A model generated the notes under the pieces. That model was not told the origin of the DNA. It saw nothing but the letters and a program-made list of their open reading frames with translations, and did no database searches. 64,000 bases of DNA from Deltaproteobacteria bacterium (lineage in GTDB: Bacteria > Desulfobacterota > Desulfobacteria > Desulfobacterales > UBA5852), in the NCBI GenBank assembly GCA_020444045.1, contig JAHLLS010000010.1, forward strand, positions 1 to 64,000. Direction: 5' to 3'. Made by a program: the position numbers and the translations under genes. This document shows positions 1-9,724 of the stretch, in pieces (position 1 is the first letter of the stretch; every line of letters starts with the position of its first letter).

Positions 1-72
<72 letters not shown>

Positions 73-98
73 AACGGGTGGTTATTTGAACGAAGTGC

Positions 99-127
99 TT
101 CATAAGCCAATCCCTGCATGATGTCAA
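99..127 (-). promoter_or_regulatory. sigma70-type promoter of tRNA-Arg
   Basis: On the minus strand, TTGACA (127-122) and TATGAA (104-99) are separated by 17 nt. The predicted start, near base 92, is about 20 nt before the mature tRNA 5' end. Called from the match to consensus only. Confidence 0.6.
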
Positions 128-357
128 CGACAAATTCAAATTCGTCAGCAGGCGTTTATACCATTTGGGTATGCTTTTTTTCCGTTCATGTCACGGTATC
201 ATCCAGGCCTTTCGCCATGCCAGCATCGTTTTCTGCTTAACGCGGTCAGGCGGGTCTTCAGCCCTCGGCAACGACTGCCTGCAACATCCACTTGCCTCGT
301 ACGAAAGAATCCTCTATTAAATCCTGGGTTGGTTGAATCGAACGAACGAAGGCTCCG

Positions 358-2182
<1,825 letters not shown>

Positions 2183-2198
2183 ATACCCAAATATTTGT

Positions 2199-2227
2199 TT
2201 GACTTTTCAAACCGTCTGAAATAATGA
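2199..2227 (+). promoter_or_regulatory. sigma70-type promoter of tRNA-Pro
   Basis: TTGACT (2199-2204) and TAATGA (2222-2227) are separated by 17 nt. The predicted start is only a few bases before the tRNA at 2240. Confidence 0.55.
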
Positions 2228-2239
2228 AATCAATCTTGT

Positions 2240-2316
2240 CGGGAAGTGGCTCAGCCTGGTAGAGCACAGCGTTCGGGACGCTGGGGTCGCTGGTTCAAAT
2301 CCAGTCTTCCCGACCA
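2240..2316 (+). tRNA. tRNA-Pro (anticodon CGG)
   Basis: The acceptor stem CGGGAAG pairs with CTTCCCG. The anticodon loop TTCGGGA gives CGG, reading the CCG codon. The T loop is TTCAAAT. CCA is encoded at 2314-2316. Confidence 0.96.
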
Positions 2317-2329
2317 AATATTACATCGC

Positions 2330-2366
2330 AAGGTCGATTCGCTCGAACGGATCGGCCTTCTTTTTT
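2330..2366 (+). terminator. rho-independent terminator after tRNA-Pro
   Basis: AAGGTCGAT (2330-2338) pairs with ATCGGCCTT (2351-2359, one G-T pair) around a 12-nt loop and is followed by CTTTTTT. Confidence 0.8.
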
Positions 2367-2465
2367 AGGTAGAGCTGGCAAGCATTTTCGCCGCACGCGG
2401 CTACACCCAAACATACCATTCATCCAAAGAAGGGCGCGGCCGGTATCACCGTCCCGAAATCACAA

Positions 2466-2924
2466 ATGACCGAAACCACGTTTACCTATGAGGTCCGGTG
2501 CAAGACATGTCGGACCAAGTTCAAGGTCCAACTCTTTGAAAGTCATGAGAAAAACCTCTTTCTTGTGGACAAGAAGGATTGGTATTGTGACGCCTGTCGC
2601 AAAGAATACGGCCGCCAGCAGACGGCCCGATTGTCACAAGCCCACCAGGCAATAGGACTGCCGGAGCTGACCGGCACACCGAAGATGCTCACCTGGGCTG
2701 AAAAAGTCCGCGCGGAGTTGACCAGCAAAGTCAGTTATCTAAAACAGAGTCTGAAACATGACAGCGACGCGCAAAAGGAGTTGTCGGATCAGGCGTTCGC
2801 GCTTTTCTTCCAGGAATGGCAAAATCAAACCAGCGCGAAATGGTGGATCGATCACCGCAAGATGACCGTAAGAGACATTTCCCAGCGCATATCCGAAATT
2901 ACCGAATCGCTAAAAAAGGATTGA
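2466..2924 (+). CDS. hypothetical zinc-ribbon-like protein
   Basis: Not assigned to a named family. The 152-residue protein begins with an apparent zinc ribbon: CKTC at about residues 12-15 and CDAC at about 41-44, the typical spacing of two CxxC knuckles. The rest is charged and mostly helical, with no signal peptide or membrane segment. It could be a small nucleic-acid-binding or regulatory protein; this is a guess from the ribbon. The start ATG at 2466 has no clear ribosome site. The next gene, also of unknown function, follows after 85 nt on the same strand, so the two may be cotranscribed. Confidence 0.7.
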   Translation: MTETTFTYEVRCKTCRTKFKVQLFESHEKNLFLVDKKDWYCDACRKEYGRQQTARLSQAHQAIGLPELTGTPKMLTWAEKVRAELTSKVSYLKQSLKHDSDAQKELSDQAFALFFQEWQNQTSAKWWIDHRKMTVRDISQRISEITESLKKD

Positions 2925-3009
2925 CGCAAAGCCGGCCGGAAACTATAAACCTCTCTGTTATGATCATATTCTCAATTAAAATTCACCGTTATTATGGGGA
3001 GGTCTAAAG

Positions 3010-3447
3010 ATGGTTTCCATTCACAACGCCGCCGAACTTGACGAACTATTGCAAAACTGGACAGATTCACCCCGACAAACCAAGCAGGCCTTTCTTACCC
3101 TCAAAGACCACCTCTCCAGACGCACCGATCTGACGCTGGATTTCAACGCCCGCCCCGGGGTGACGTTTTCACTGCGGGCCAAACACGACAACCAGCAGAA
3201 TCGACCGCTGTTCGCCATGGTCGATATTATCGATGACGATCCGTCCGATCGCTGGCTTTCGGTCTGCTTTTACGGGGAAATGATTTCCGATCCGGACGAA
3301 ATGGGCGATTTTGTTCCCGAAGGCTTGTTAGGCGAAGATGCCCACTGCTTTGACATCGAAGAATGGGATGAAGAAGGGCTTCATTACGTGATTGACCGGC
3401 TCGATGAGGCCTATGCCCATGCCGCCGCCATCGAAGAGACATCCTGA
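3010..3447 (+). CDS. conserved hypothetical acidic protein
   Basis: A 145-residue soluble, strongly acidic protein (clusters such as DIIDDDPSD and FDIEEWDEEGL) with no recognisable catalytic motif, signal peptide or membrane segment. The start is well supported: GGGGAGG lies 8 nt before the ATG. The composition suggests a compact alpha/beta cytoplasmic protein. I do not recognise the family and assign no function. It is convergent with the PAS-LuxR regulator to its right. Confidence 0.75.
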   Translation: MVSIHNAAELDELLQNWTDSPRQTKQAFLTLKDHLSRRTDLTLDFNARPGVTFSLRAKHDNQQNRPLFAMVDIIDDDPSDRWLSVCFYGEMISDPDEMGDFVPEGLLGEDAHCFDIEEWDEEGLHYVIDRLDEAYAHAAAIEETS

Positions 3448-3557
3448 TCCGTCGTACCCTTCTCTGCCGGCAGCATGGGGCATCCAAACGACGGGTAACG
3501 GCATGGCGCTATCGGTGGGTTCAACCGTTTGGGGCAAGTGTTCTTCCCTCACCCATC

Positions 3558-4880
3558 TCAAGTCGATAGTAAGTAGGATCGCAAGTTCGTGCTTCTTTTG
3601 TTAAGCCCCAATTTGCGTCGGATGTTAAGACGATGCATATCGACGGTGCGCGCGGATATCATCATCAAAGAGGCGATTTCCTTTGTGGTGCGGCCGTGCT
3701 TGACCATATTCGCCACCTCGATCTCAGCCGGCGTCAATACCAGCAGATGAGGCGATACCCTTTGGTTAAAGGATGATGTAATTTCCTTTAAATTGGCGGA
3801 TAGAAGTTGGGTATAAATTTTTTGGCGATCATTCAGTCCGCTGTTCTGCAGTTTTTCGATAAGGGGTTCCACCAGTTGTTGCAGATTGGCGGTTACCCTG
3901 TTTTCAATCTCGGATTTATCCTGTTCGCGAAGCTTGGCCAGCATGCGCAGGGCCGTATTCATCTCTGCTAGCTGGTCATTTTTATGCCGCAGTTCTTTTT
4001 CTCTGCGGCGAACAGCGTCTTCCGCCTTTTTCTTGGCGGTGATATCCGTGATAATGGCAAAGGTTTCTTGGCTACCGTCGTCCCCGCCCGGCAGAACCTG
4101 CGGTGAAATAATGCTGTAGCGCAGCTCTCCGTTTTTCCGCTTCCAGGCTATCTCAAATGCCCGCTGTAAATTCTCATCTTGGCCGGATAGTCTCCTTTGA
4201 AGGAAATGCAGGCCCTCCGGCGATAGAAACTCCTCTATCTCGTGGCCTATAAGTTCCTCGGTGTTATAGCCGCTGATCTCTTCAAGGTGCTGGTTCACGT
4301 AGATAAGACGCCCGTCACGGTCCAGAATGATCAGGCCTTCCTTCATGGTTTCCACGAGTCGTCGAAAACGCTGTTCGCTTTCCGCCAGAGCCTTTAAGGC
4401 GCGTTTGTGCTCATCCATCGTATAAAACACCACCGAAGCCGCTTGGAGGCCTTGCACACGGGCATCCTGAATCTCAAACAAAGCCCACCGTATCGGCCCT
4501 TTTTTACATCTGATCTGCAGTTCAACGCTGGCGCGTGCCTCCTCGCCGCATTGGATTTTTTCATAGTGCTCCCCAAAAAGATCCCGGCTGGCCTCCGCAA
4601 TGAAGTCAGCTGGATTCATCGCCAGGAATTCCTCCCGGGTATATCCCGTGTAGGCCAGTACAAAGCAATTCACCGACAGGCAGCGGCCGGAAACGAAATC
4701 AATTTCATACATACCGACCGGCGCCTTTTCGTAAAAATGGCGATAGCGTTGCGCCCTTTTCTCCAATTGGACGATCCGGCGCGCCAGTTTCTTGTTTTGG
4801 TTCTCGAGGGTTCTCAACCGGCGCATGGCAATCGTATGGCTTTCATTCTTCAACACGCACGGTTTCTCCTGTTCTGGCAT
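3558..4880 (-). CDS. PAS-domain LuxR-type transcriptional regulator
   Basis: Probably a cytoplasmic one-component sensor-regulator. A coiled-coil N-terminus (about residues 20-50) is followed by two PAS domains (about 50-165, with YEKAPVGMYEID, and about 170-290, with LVETMKEGLIILDRDG and the PAC-like FAIITDITAKKKAE). A long helical linker leads to a C-terminal LuxR/GerE helix-turn-helix (about 380-435: LTPAEIEVANMVKHG, TTKEIA, TVDMHR). No transmembrane segment or kinase domain is present. The frame is open to ATG 4880, but an AGGAG at codons 4-5 favours a GTG start at 4856. The ligand is not predictable. The next gene upstream on this strand is an amidohydrolase starting at 5831. Confidence 0.88.
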   Translation of the reverse strand: MPEQEKPCVLKNESHTIAMRRLRTLENQNKKLARRIVQLEKRAQRYRHFYEKAPVGMYEIDFVSGRCLSVNCFVLAYTGYTREEFLAMNPADFIAEASRDLFGEHYEKIQCGEEARASVELQIRCKKGPIRWALFEIQDARVQGLQAASVVFYTMDEHKRALKALAESEQRFRRLVETMKEGLIILDRDGRLIYVNQHLEEISGYNTEELIGHEIEEFLSPEGLHFLQRRLSGQDENLQRAFEIAWKRKNGELRYSIISPQVLPGGDDGSQETFAIITDITAKKKAEDAVRRREKELRHKNDQLAEMNTALRMLAKLREQDKSEIENRVTANLQQLVEPLIEKLQNSGLNDRQKIYTQLLSANLKEITSSFNQRVSPHLLVLTPAEIEVANMVKHGRTTKEIASLMMISARTVDMHRLNIRRKLGLNKRSTNLRSYLLST

Positions 4881-4931
4881 ACAGCGCTTTTTTAACCGTT
4901 GTCGAAATTCTGCATCGGGTACCGGTGCCGC

Positions 4932-5831
4932 TTACGGGATCGTTTCGTCAAGATCGATCTGATAGAGTGCAGCTGCATTTTTCGACAACACTTGCCGCAA
5001 CGATTTTTCATCCAGCTTCAGTGTTGCCAGCCGCCGCAATTCCCGGTCCCAGGCATACGGGATATTCGGAAAATCCGTTCCGAACATCAGACGATCCAGG
5101 CGCATGCGACTGATATCCGGCGGATTGACTATCGGCAGGTAATCCGCCAGCACCATGGTGGTATCCAGCCACAAATGATCAAAGCGATCCAACAGACGCT
5201 GGTAAGCCTCGAATTCATCCGCTCCCAGATGGGGTACGACCAGTTTCAAGTCGGGGTATTGCCGCAGCACGCGTTCGACATGGGTCCAGTGGCAAATCTT
5301 GTAAGGATCGCAGGGATAGGCCGGGCTTTTGGGCTCCCGTCCAGCATGGATCAAAAGGGGCCGGCCATTGTCGGAACAGCAGGCATAGATGGCATGCATC
5401 CCCGGGCTATCCATTTCGAAGCACTGCACGTGGCTGTGCAATTTGACCCCTTTGAGCCCTTCGTTGAACGCTGTTTCAAGAAGGCGACGCGCACTGCTTT
5501 CGCCGGGGAACACCGTGGCCAGACCGGTAACCGCTTTGGTTTTTCTTACAAGATCGACCATATAGCGATTGAGGTCAGCCGCTATCCCGGGTTTGTGGGC
5601 GTACTGAAGCGCCACAATATGGCCAATACCATGTTGGAGAAGGAATGCCACCAGGCGTTCAGTATGAAGACGATAGCGGATCGGCCACCCGAACTGATCG
5701 AACCATCCCCAGACCGCATCGAAAAGCAAATCCGGAAAAACATGCACGTGGGCATCCACGACCGGTGGCAGGCTATCCGGCACGTAAGCGCCTTCCTGAT
5801 CATCCAGCCCTGGCAATGGCAGATCAACCAT
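4932..5831 (-). CDS. amidohydrolase-family metal-dependent hydrolase (TIM barrel)
   Basis: An Amidohydro_2-type TIM-barrel hydrolase of 299 residues. Metal-site elements appear in order: VVDAHVHVF near residue 25, a later LLIHAGREP, VVPHLGADEF and the C-terminal LMFGTDFPNIPY supplying the last aspartate. The substrate is unknown; family members include decarboxylases and lactonases. An AGAGGA ribosome site lies 9 nt before the ATG. The gene lies 51 nt upstream of the PAS-LuxR regulator on the same strand, so cotranscription is possible. It is cytoplasmic: no signal peptide is seen. Confidence 0.85.
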   Translation of the reverse strand: MVDLPLPGLDDQEGAYVPDSLPPVVDAHVHVFPDLLFDAVWGWFDQFGWPIRYRLHTERLVAFLLQHGIGHIVALQYAHKPGIAADLNRYMVDLVRKTKAVTGLATVFPGESSARRLLETAFNEGLKGVKLHSHVQCFEMDSPGMHAIYACCSDNGRPLLIHAGREPKSPAYPCDPYKICHWTHVERVLRQYPDLKLVVPHLGADEFEAYQRLLDRFDHLWLDTTMVLADYLPIVNPPDISRMRLDRLMFGTDFPNIPYAWDRELRRLATLKLDEKSLRQVLSKNAAALYQIDLDETIP

Positions 5832-6017
5832 GTAACGGTTTCCTCTCTTGACACTGTCGCCACCGGCAATCAGCGTCGTTCTTTGTCATCAAAACGCTTC
5901 CCCTTAATTCTCGCGCCACGCGAAGCGGACTTGAAATTGGATAATGAACCAACACTGCCAATCGTTATCGGATCGCCGAACCCTCACGGGACCTCCATAA
6001 GGAGCGGCAGGCGCCGA

Positions 6018-6929
6018 TCAAAATGAAGGGGCCGGAAGCCGTTCCAATCGGTGCCGCGCCCATTGCAATCCGGCCCGCCCCATCAGTCTGTACAAGGGCA
6101 AGGCCAACGGTAGCAACGGCAGCCATGCCGGCCGCAGATAGCAAATCCGGCTCAGGGTCAGGAATAAGGCCGGCAGATCCCTGATCTCGAATCGAACGCT
6201 GTCGCCCCATTGTTCCAAACGCCAGCGGCGGGCGGCTTTTCGTGCTGCTGCGTCGCCATCCCGAAAAAAAACCTCGACGTCGAAAGGGCCGTTTCCGTCC
6301 AGAGGGCGGACAGCATGGTTGGCAAGCGATGCCACGGCGCCCTGTGCTAAACCCTGTCGCCAGGACTGAGCATCAAAGCCCTCCGGGCCTGTTTGTTTGT
6401 CGATCGAATAGGTGGAAATCCCCGGAATGGCAGCCGCCGCCTGGCGGCATGCGTCCAGACAACCGGAAAAGAAAACCGGCCGGATGCCATAGGGCGCCAA
6501 GAGCGCGGCAAACAGAGACACTTCGGATAGCAGCGCACCATTCGCCCGGACGGCGGCCAGCCGGGAGGTCATGGTGTGCGGCAGGAACCCATCCGTCCCG
6601 GAAGCGGCGTGCAGCCCCAGGAAAAGCACGGCCTGCGCCTTCCCCGGATCCCCCATACCGGGAATGGGTCCCAAGGCATATCCGCTGTCAACCCGGGCGC
6701 GACGATCGATTCTTTCAGGCAAGAGGTTGTAGCCCGTGCGATGAAAATCCTTGACGATGATATCTGTGACACCCGCCCTCAACAGGGCCTGGACCACCGC
6801 CTCGACATCCTTCGTCATTTCAGCGCAGGCGATTGCCCATTGCGGTGTCAGGAAGGAAGAGGCCGCGTAGTTCCAGCAACCGGAACTTCCTTCGATGTCG
6901 GCAACGATCAGGACGCGCTGGAACGGCAC
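6018..6929 (-). CDS. M55-family D-aminopeptidase (DppA-like)
   Basis: A zinc peptidase of the DppA family, which releases N-terminal D-residues from peptides. All catalytic positions are present at a constant +3 offset from Bacillus DppA numbering as I recall it: D11 and E13 (DIEGSSG), H63 (KDFH), H107 (GLHA), the nucleophile H118 (LPHTMTS) and E136 (LSEVS). The GTG start at 6929 lies inside the end of the threonine aldolase gene (22 nt overlap), so translation is probably coupled. The C-terminal 60 residues are arginine- and leucine-rich and less conserved. A joint role with the aldolase in recycling amino acids or peptides is inference. Confidence 0.87.
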   Translation of the reverse strand: MPFQRVLIVADIEGSSGCWNYAASSFLTPQWAIACAEMTKDVEAVVQALLRAGVTDIIVKDFHRTGYNLLPERIDRRARVDSGYALGPIPGMGDPGKAQAVLFLGLHAASGTDGFLPHTMTSRLAAVRANGALLSEVSLFAALLAPYGIRPVFFSGCLDACRQAAAAIPGISTYSIDKQTGPEGFDAQSWRQGLAQGAVASLANHAVRPLDGNGPFDVEVFFRDGDAAARKAARRWRLEQWGDSVRFEIRDLPALFLTLSRICYLRPAWLPLLPLALPLYRLMGRAGLQWARHRLERLPAPSF

Positions 6930-7966
6930 GAGAGCAGGACTTTTTTTAGATCGGCGACAAACCGGTGAATATCCTCTTCCGTTGTATCAAAAGAGGTCAT
7001 CCAGCGCACTTCGGAGGTGCTTTCGTTCCAGACGTAAAAGGGGCAGATCGCCTGCAGCGGGGCAATGATGTGCGGGGGCACCATTGCAAAAACACCATTG
7101 GCTTCGACCTTCTGGCTGATAATGATTTCCGGCAGGGCTTTCAGTTCGTCCGCCAGCAACCTAGCCATGCGGTTGGCGTGGCCGGCGCAACGCCGCCAAA
7201 GATCGTTGGACAGCAGGGCATCGAACTGGGCTGCGATAAACCGCATTTTGCTTGCCAGCTGCATGCCTTGCTTGCGTCGATATTTAAAATTACGGGTCAG
7301 TGCGGTATTGAAGAAAACAATGGCTTCGCCCATCATCATCCCGTTTTTGGTGCCACCGAAGGAAAGCACATCCACCCCGCATTCCACCGTCACTCGGCGC
7401 AAGTCGACACCTAAATGAACCGCGGCGTTGGCCAGACGGGCGCCATCCATGTGGAGCACCATCTCGTGCGCATGGGCCAAATCGGCAATGGCCCGGATCT
7501 CTTCCGGTTGATAGACGGTGCCCAGTTCGGTGGCCTGCGTAATGGAGATCACCCGCGGCTGGGCATGATGCTCGAATCCGAAACCGTGCAAATGCGATCG
7601 GATGCCGTCGCAGGTCAGCTTTCCGTCGGAAGTCGCGACCGACAATAGTTTGCACCCGGTGTGGCACTCCGGTGCGCCGCATTCGTCCACGTGAATGTGG
7701 GCGGTATCCGCGCAAACGATGGCGTTAAACGGTTCGGTGGCCGCCTGCAGGGACAGCACATTGGCGGCGGTTCCCAGGTAAACGAAAAAAACCTCGACAT
7801 TGTCACCGAAATGCTGCCGGAAACGATCCACCGCGGCAGCGGTGTAGGGATCCTCGCCATAGGCCACAGCATGGCCCTGATTGGCGGCTGCCATGGCGTG
7901 CATGATATCCGGATGCACACCGGCATGGTTGTCGCTTGCCAGTCCTCGCCAAATGTCACCACGCAT
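6908..7966 (-). CDS. low-specificity L-threonine aldolase
   Basis: A PLP enzyme cleaving L-threonine or L-allo-threonine to glycine and acetaldehyde. It has 352 residues from the ATG at 7966, chosen because GAGAGG lies 5 nt upstream and the protein then begins MRGDIWRGLASDNHAG, matching the family N-terminus (the frame is open to 8038). PLP-site residues are D174 and R177 (HMDGARLANA) and the Schiff-base lysine K207 (SFGGTKNG). It forms a two-gene unit with the overlapping D-aminopeptidase. The length is normal and nothing appears to be missing. Confidence 0.9.
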   Translation of the reverse strand: MRGDIWRGLASDNHAGVHPDIMHAMAAANQGHAVAYGEDPYTAAAVDRFRQHFGDNVEVFFVYLGTAANVLSLQAATEPFNAIVCADTAHIHVDECGAPECHTGCKLLSVATSDGKLTCDGIRSHLHGFGFEHHAQPRVISITQATELGTVYQPEEIRAIADLAHAHEMVLHMDGARLANAAVHLGVDLRRVTVECGVDVLSFGGTKNGMMMGEAIVFFNTALTRNFKYRRKQGMQLASKMRFIAAQFDALLSNDLWRRCAGHANRMARLLADELKALPEIIISQKVEANGVFAMVPPHIIAPLQAICPFYVWNESTSEVRWMTSFDTTEEDIHRFVADLKKVLLSCRSSAS

Positions 7967-8148
7967 GCCGACCTCTCCCGTTTCAATTTGTTTCTTCAGG
8001 ATCGAGACGGTTTTATCCCATTCATGACCGGCGGGCAACCCCCGGCAGCTCGATTTGAATCAAGCTGCCCGGCACAAGCCCGCCTGATAGCGCGTTCACC
8101 ACGACCGGTTGCGCAGACACCTCCGCGTCACATGATTGCCCTGTGGGG

Positions 8149-9405
8149 TCAAGGCGACGGGAGCTGGTTTTGAATGGCGTTGATCCGGCTTAAAACCGGC
8201 GGATGGGAATAGTTCAAAAAAACGTAGAACGGATGCGGGGATAAATGAGACAGATGGGTGACGGAAAGCTTTTTCAAGGCCGACACCAGCGCTTCACCAT
8301 TGCCGGTGGTCTCGATTGCGAATCGATCGGCGGCATACTCGTTGTGACGCGACAGCACCATGCTCAGGATACCGGTAAAAAAATCCACCGGTGCGTACAA
8401 CAACCCGAAAAGAACCAAACCGGCGTAAATGGAAGGTTGCGGCATGTAGAACGCTGCGAAAAGGGCCGGATGCGCAATGCAGAGGGACAGGAGAAAGAAC
8501 ATGACACCGGTCTGGGCGACCGCTGCCATCAGGCCGGTACGGACATGGTGCTTTTTATAATGCCCCATTTCATGGGCAATAATGGCGACCAGTTCGTCCC
8601 GGTCGTGCTGCTTGATCAGGGTATCAAAAAGCACGATGCGCCGGTTGTGGCCAAAACCCGTGAAAAAGGCATTGCCTTTTCCGGAGCGCTTGGATCCATC
8701 CATGACGAACACATTCTGCAACGGAAAATCGATCGCGTCGGCATAGCGCCGAATGGCTTTTTCAAGCGCGGCATCGCCCAGGGGTTCGAAACGGTTGAAC
8801 AAGGGCATGATCCAGGTCGGGGCGACATACTGCATCACAACCATGAAACTCACCACCGCGGCCCAGGAATAAACCCATGCCCAGGACCCGGCCTCCTGAA
8901 AAAAGAAAACAATGCCTGCCAGCAGCGGTGCTCCCAACAAACAGGCCAAAACCGTGCCCTTGATGCGGTCCATGACAAACGTACGCCAGGACGTCCGGTT
9001 GAACCCGAATTTTTCTTCAATGACAAAGGTGCTGTACACACTGAATGGCAGTGCGATGAGGGCTCGCAAGACCACAAGCACTCCCACGAAAACAAGGCCC
9101 GATAGAATCGTTCCCAGACCTAAAGTTCGCACCCAGGCATCCAAAACGGGAAACCCGCCGGCCAACCAGAAGGCCAAAACCGCCGCCAGCTGGATTCCCC
9201 CGGCCATCCACCCGAAGCGGGTATTGATGGAAAGATAATCCTTGGTCCGCTGGTAATCCCGCGTTTCAAACAGGGGTTCGAACGCCACCGGCGGCGATGC
9301 CGGCATGGCCTTCAAGTTCAGGCGATCCGCCAGCCAGTGCAGCCCGAAATCCGCCAAAAGGGCCCCCAATACGATCCAGCCGATACTGTTCAAGGATTCT
9401 GACAT
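8149..9405 (-). CDS. M48 family membrane metalloprotease (Ste24/CAAX protease-like)
   Basis: An integral-membrane zinc protease of the Ste24 type, 418 residues. The N-terminal CAAX-protease region carries several hydrophobic segments (about 5-25, 65-85, 95-120, 150-170 and 178-200). The zinc motif H278-E279-M-G-H282 sits in AIIAHEMGHYKKHH, and the third ligand region is NEYAADRFA near residue 355. Bacterial homologues are generally assigned to membrane-protein quality control; the substrate here is unknown. The upstream 319 bp hold a promoter-like sequence and an intrinsic terminator, so the gene may have a leader that is attenuated. Confidence 0.9.
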   Translation of the reverse strand: MSESLNSIGWIVLGALLADFGLHWLADRLNLKAMPASPPVAFEPLFETRDYQRTKDYLSINTRFGWMAGGIQLAAVLAFWLAGGFPVLDAWVRTLGLGTILSGLVFVGVLVVLRALIALPFSVYSTFVIEEKFGFNRTSWRTFVMDRIKGTVLACLLGAPLLAGIVFFFQEAGSWAWVYSWAAVVSFMVVMQYVAPTWIMPLFNRFEPLGDAALEKAIRRYADAIDFPLQNVFVMDGSKRSGKGNAFFTGFGHNRRIVLFDTLIKQHDRDELVAIIAHEMGHYKKHHVRTGLMAAVAQTGVMFFLLSLCIAHPALFAAFYMPQPSIYAGLVLFGLLYAPVDFFTGILSMVLSRHNEYAADRFAIETTGNGEALVSALKKLSVTHLSHLSPHPFYVFLNYSHPPVLSRINAIQNQLPSP

Positions 9406-9504
9406 CCGTTACCATCTGCGGTTGGAAATGGCATAAATCCTAACGCCGCCAGGATTGATGGGCACATTGTCTAAACGACTCACACACCGAACCGGACGGC
9501 TACC

Positions 9505-9534
9505 AAAAAGGGCGGCCCGTAAAGGCCGCCCCTT
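9505..9534 (-). terminator. rho-independent terminator
   Basis: On the plus strand, GGGCGGCC (9510-9517) and GGCCGCCC (9524-9531) form a perfect 8-bp stem with a 6-nt loop. Read on the minus strand the stem is followed by TTTTT (9509-9505). Confidence 0.82.
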
Positions 9535-9572
9535 GAGACGAGGAGATTGAAGGCAGTCTATCAACCACCCTC
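9505..9572 (-). ncRNA. candidate small RNA or attenuated leader (about 68 nt)
   Basis: A minus-strand transcript starting about 7 nt after the -10 hexamer (near 9572) would run into the terminator and end near 9505. Its predicted single-stranded centre carries TCTCCTCG (9546-9539), complementary to a Shine-Dalgarno core, a common feature of translation-repressing small RNAs. The alternative is a leader of the M48 gene (start 9405) with premature termination. There is no sequence family match that I recognise. Confidence 0.4.
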
Positions 9573-9578
9573 GTGCTC

Positions 9579-9606
9579 AATCTACAACCGATCCGGGGGG
9601 TGTCAA
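9579..9606 (-). promoter_or_regulatory. sigma70-type promoter before candidate small RNA
   Basis: On the minus strand, TTGACA (9606-9601) and TAGATT (9584-9579) are 16 nt apart. Confidence 0.45.
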
Positions 9607-9724
9607 GGACATCGCTTTTGTATCCCCCTCCCCTCGTGTCCCGTCTTGGCAGGCCTTCCCGTCGACTGACAACACAGATGATCGGAGAGAGACATTTCCG
9701 GCGTCAGGCAGGCGGGTCTCGTCG

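Larger units (their letters stand above)
9406..9724. other. 319-bp intergenic region between the M48 protease and the acyltransferase fusion
   Basis: It contains no credible coding frame. It holds a minus-strand promoter-like pair (9579-9606), a strong minus-strand intrinsic terminator (9505-9534), and between them the possible small RNA listed separately. The 115 bp next to the acyltransferase gene show nothing recognisable. Confidence 0.6.

Noticed and set aside
4899-6026. Long plus-strand frame (375 codons) across 4.9-6.0 kb
   Set aside because: It is antisense to the amidohydrolase gene, which has clear metal-site motifs and a ribosome site.
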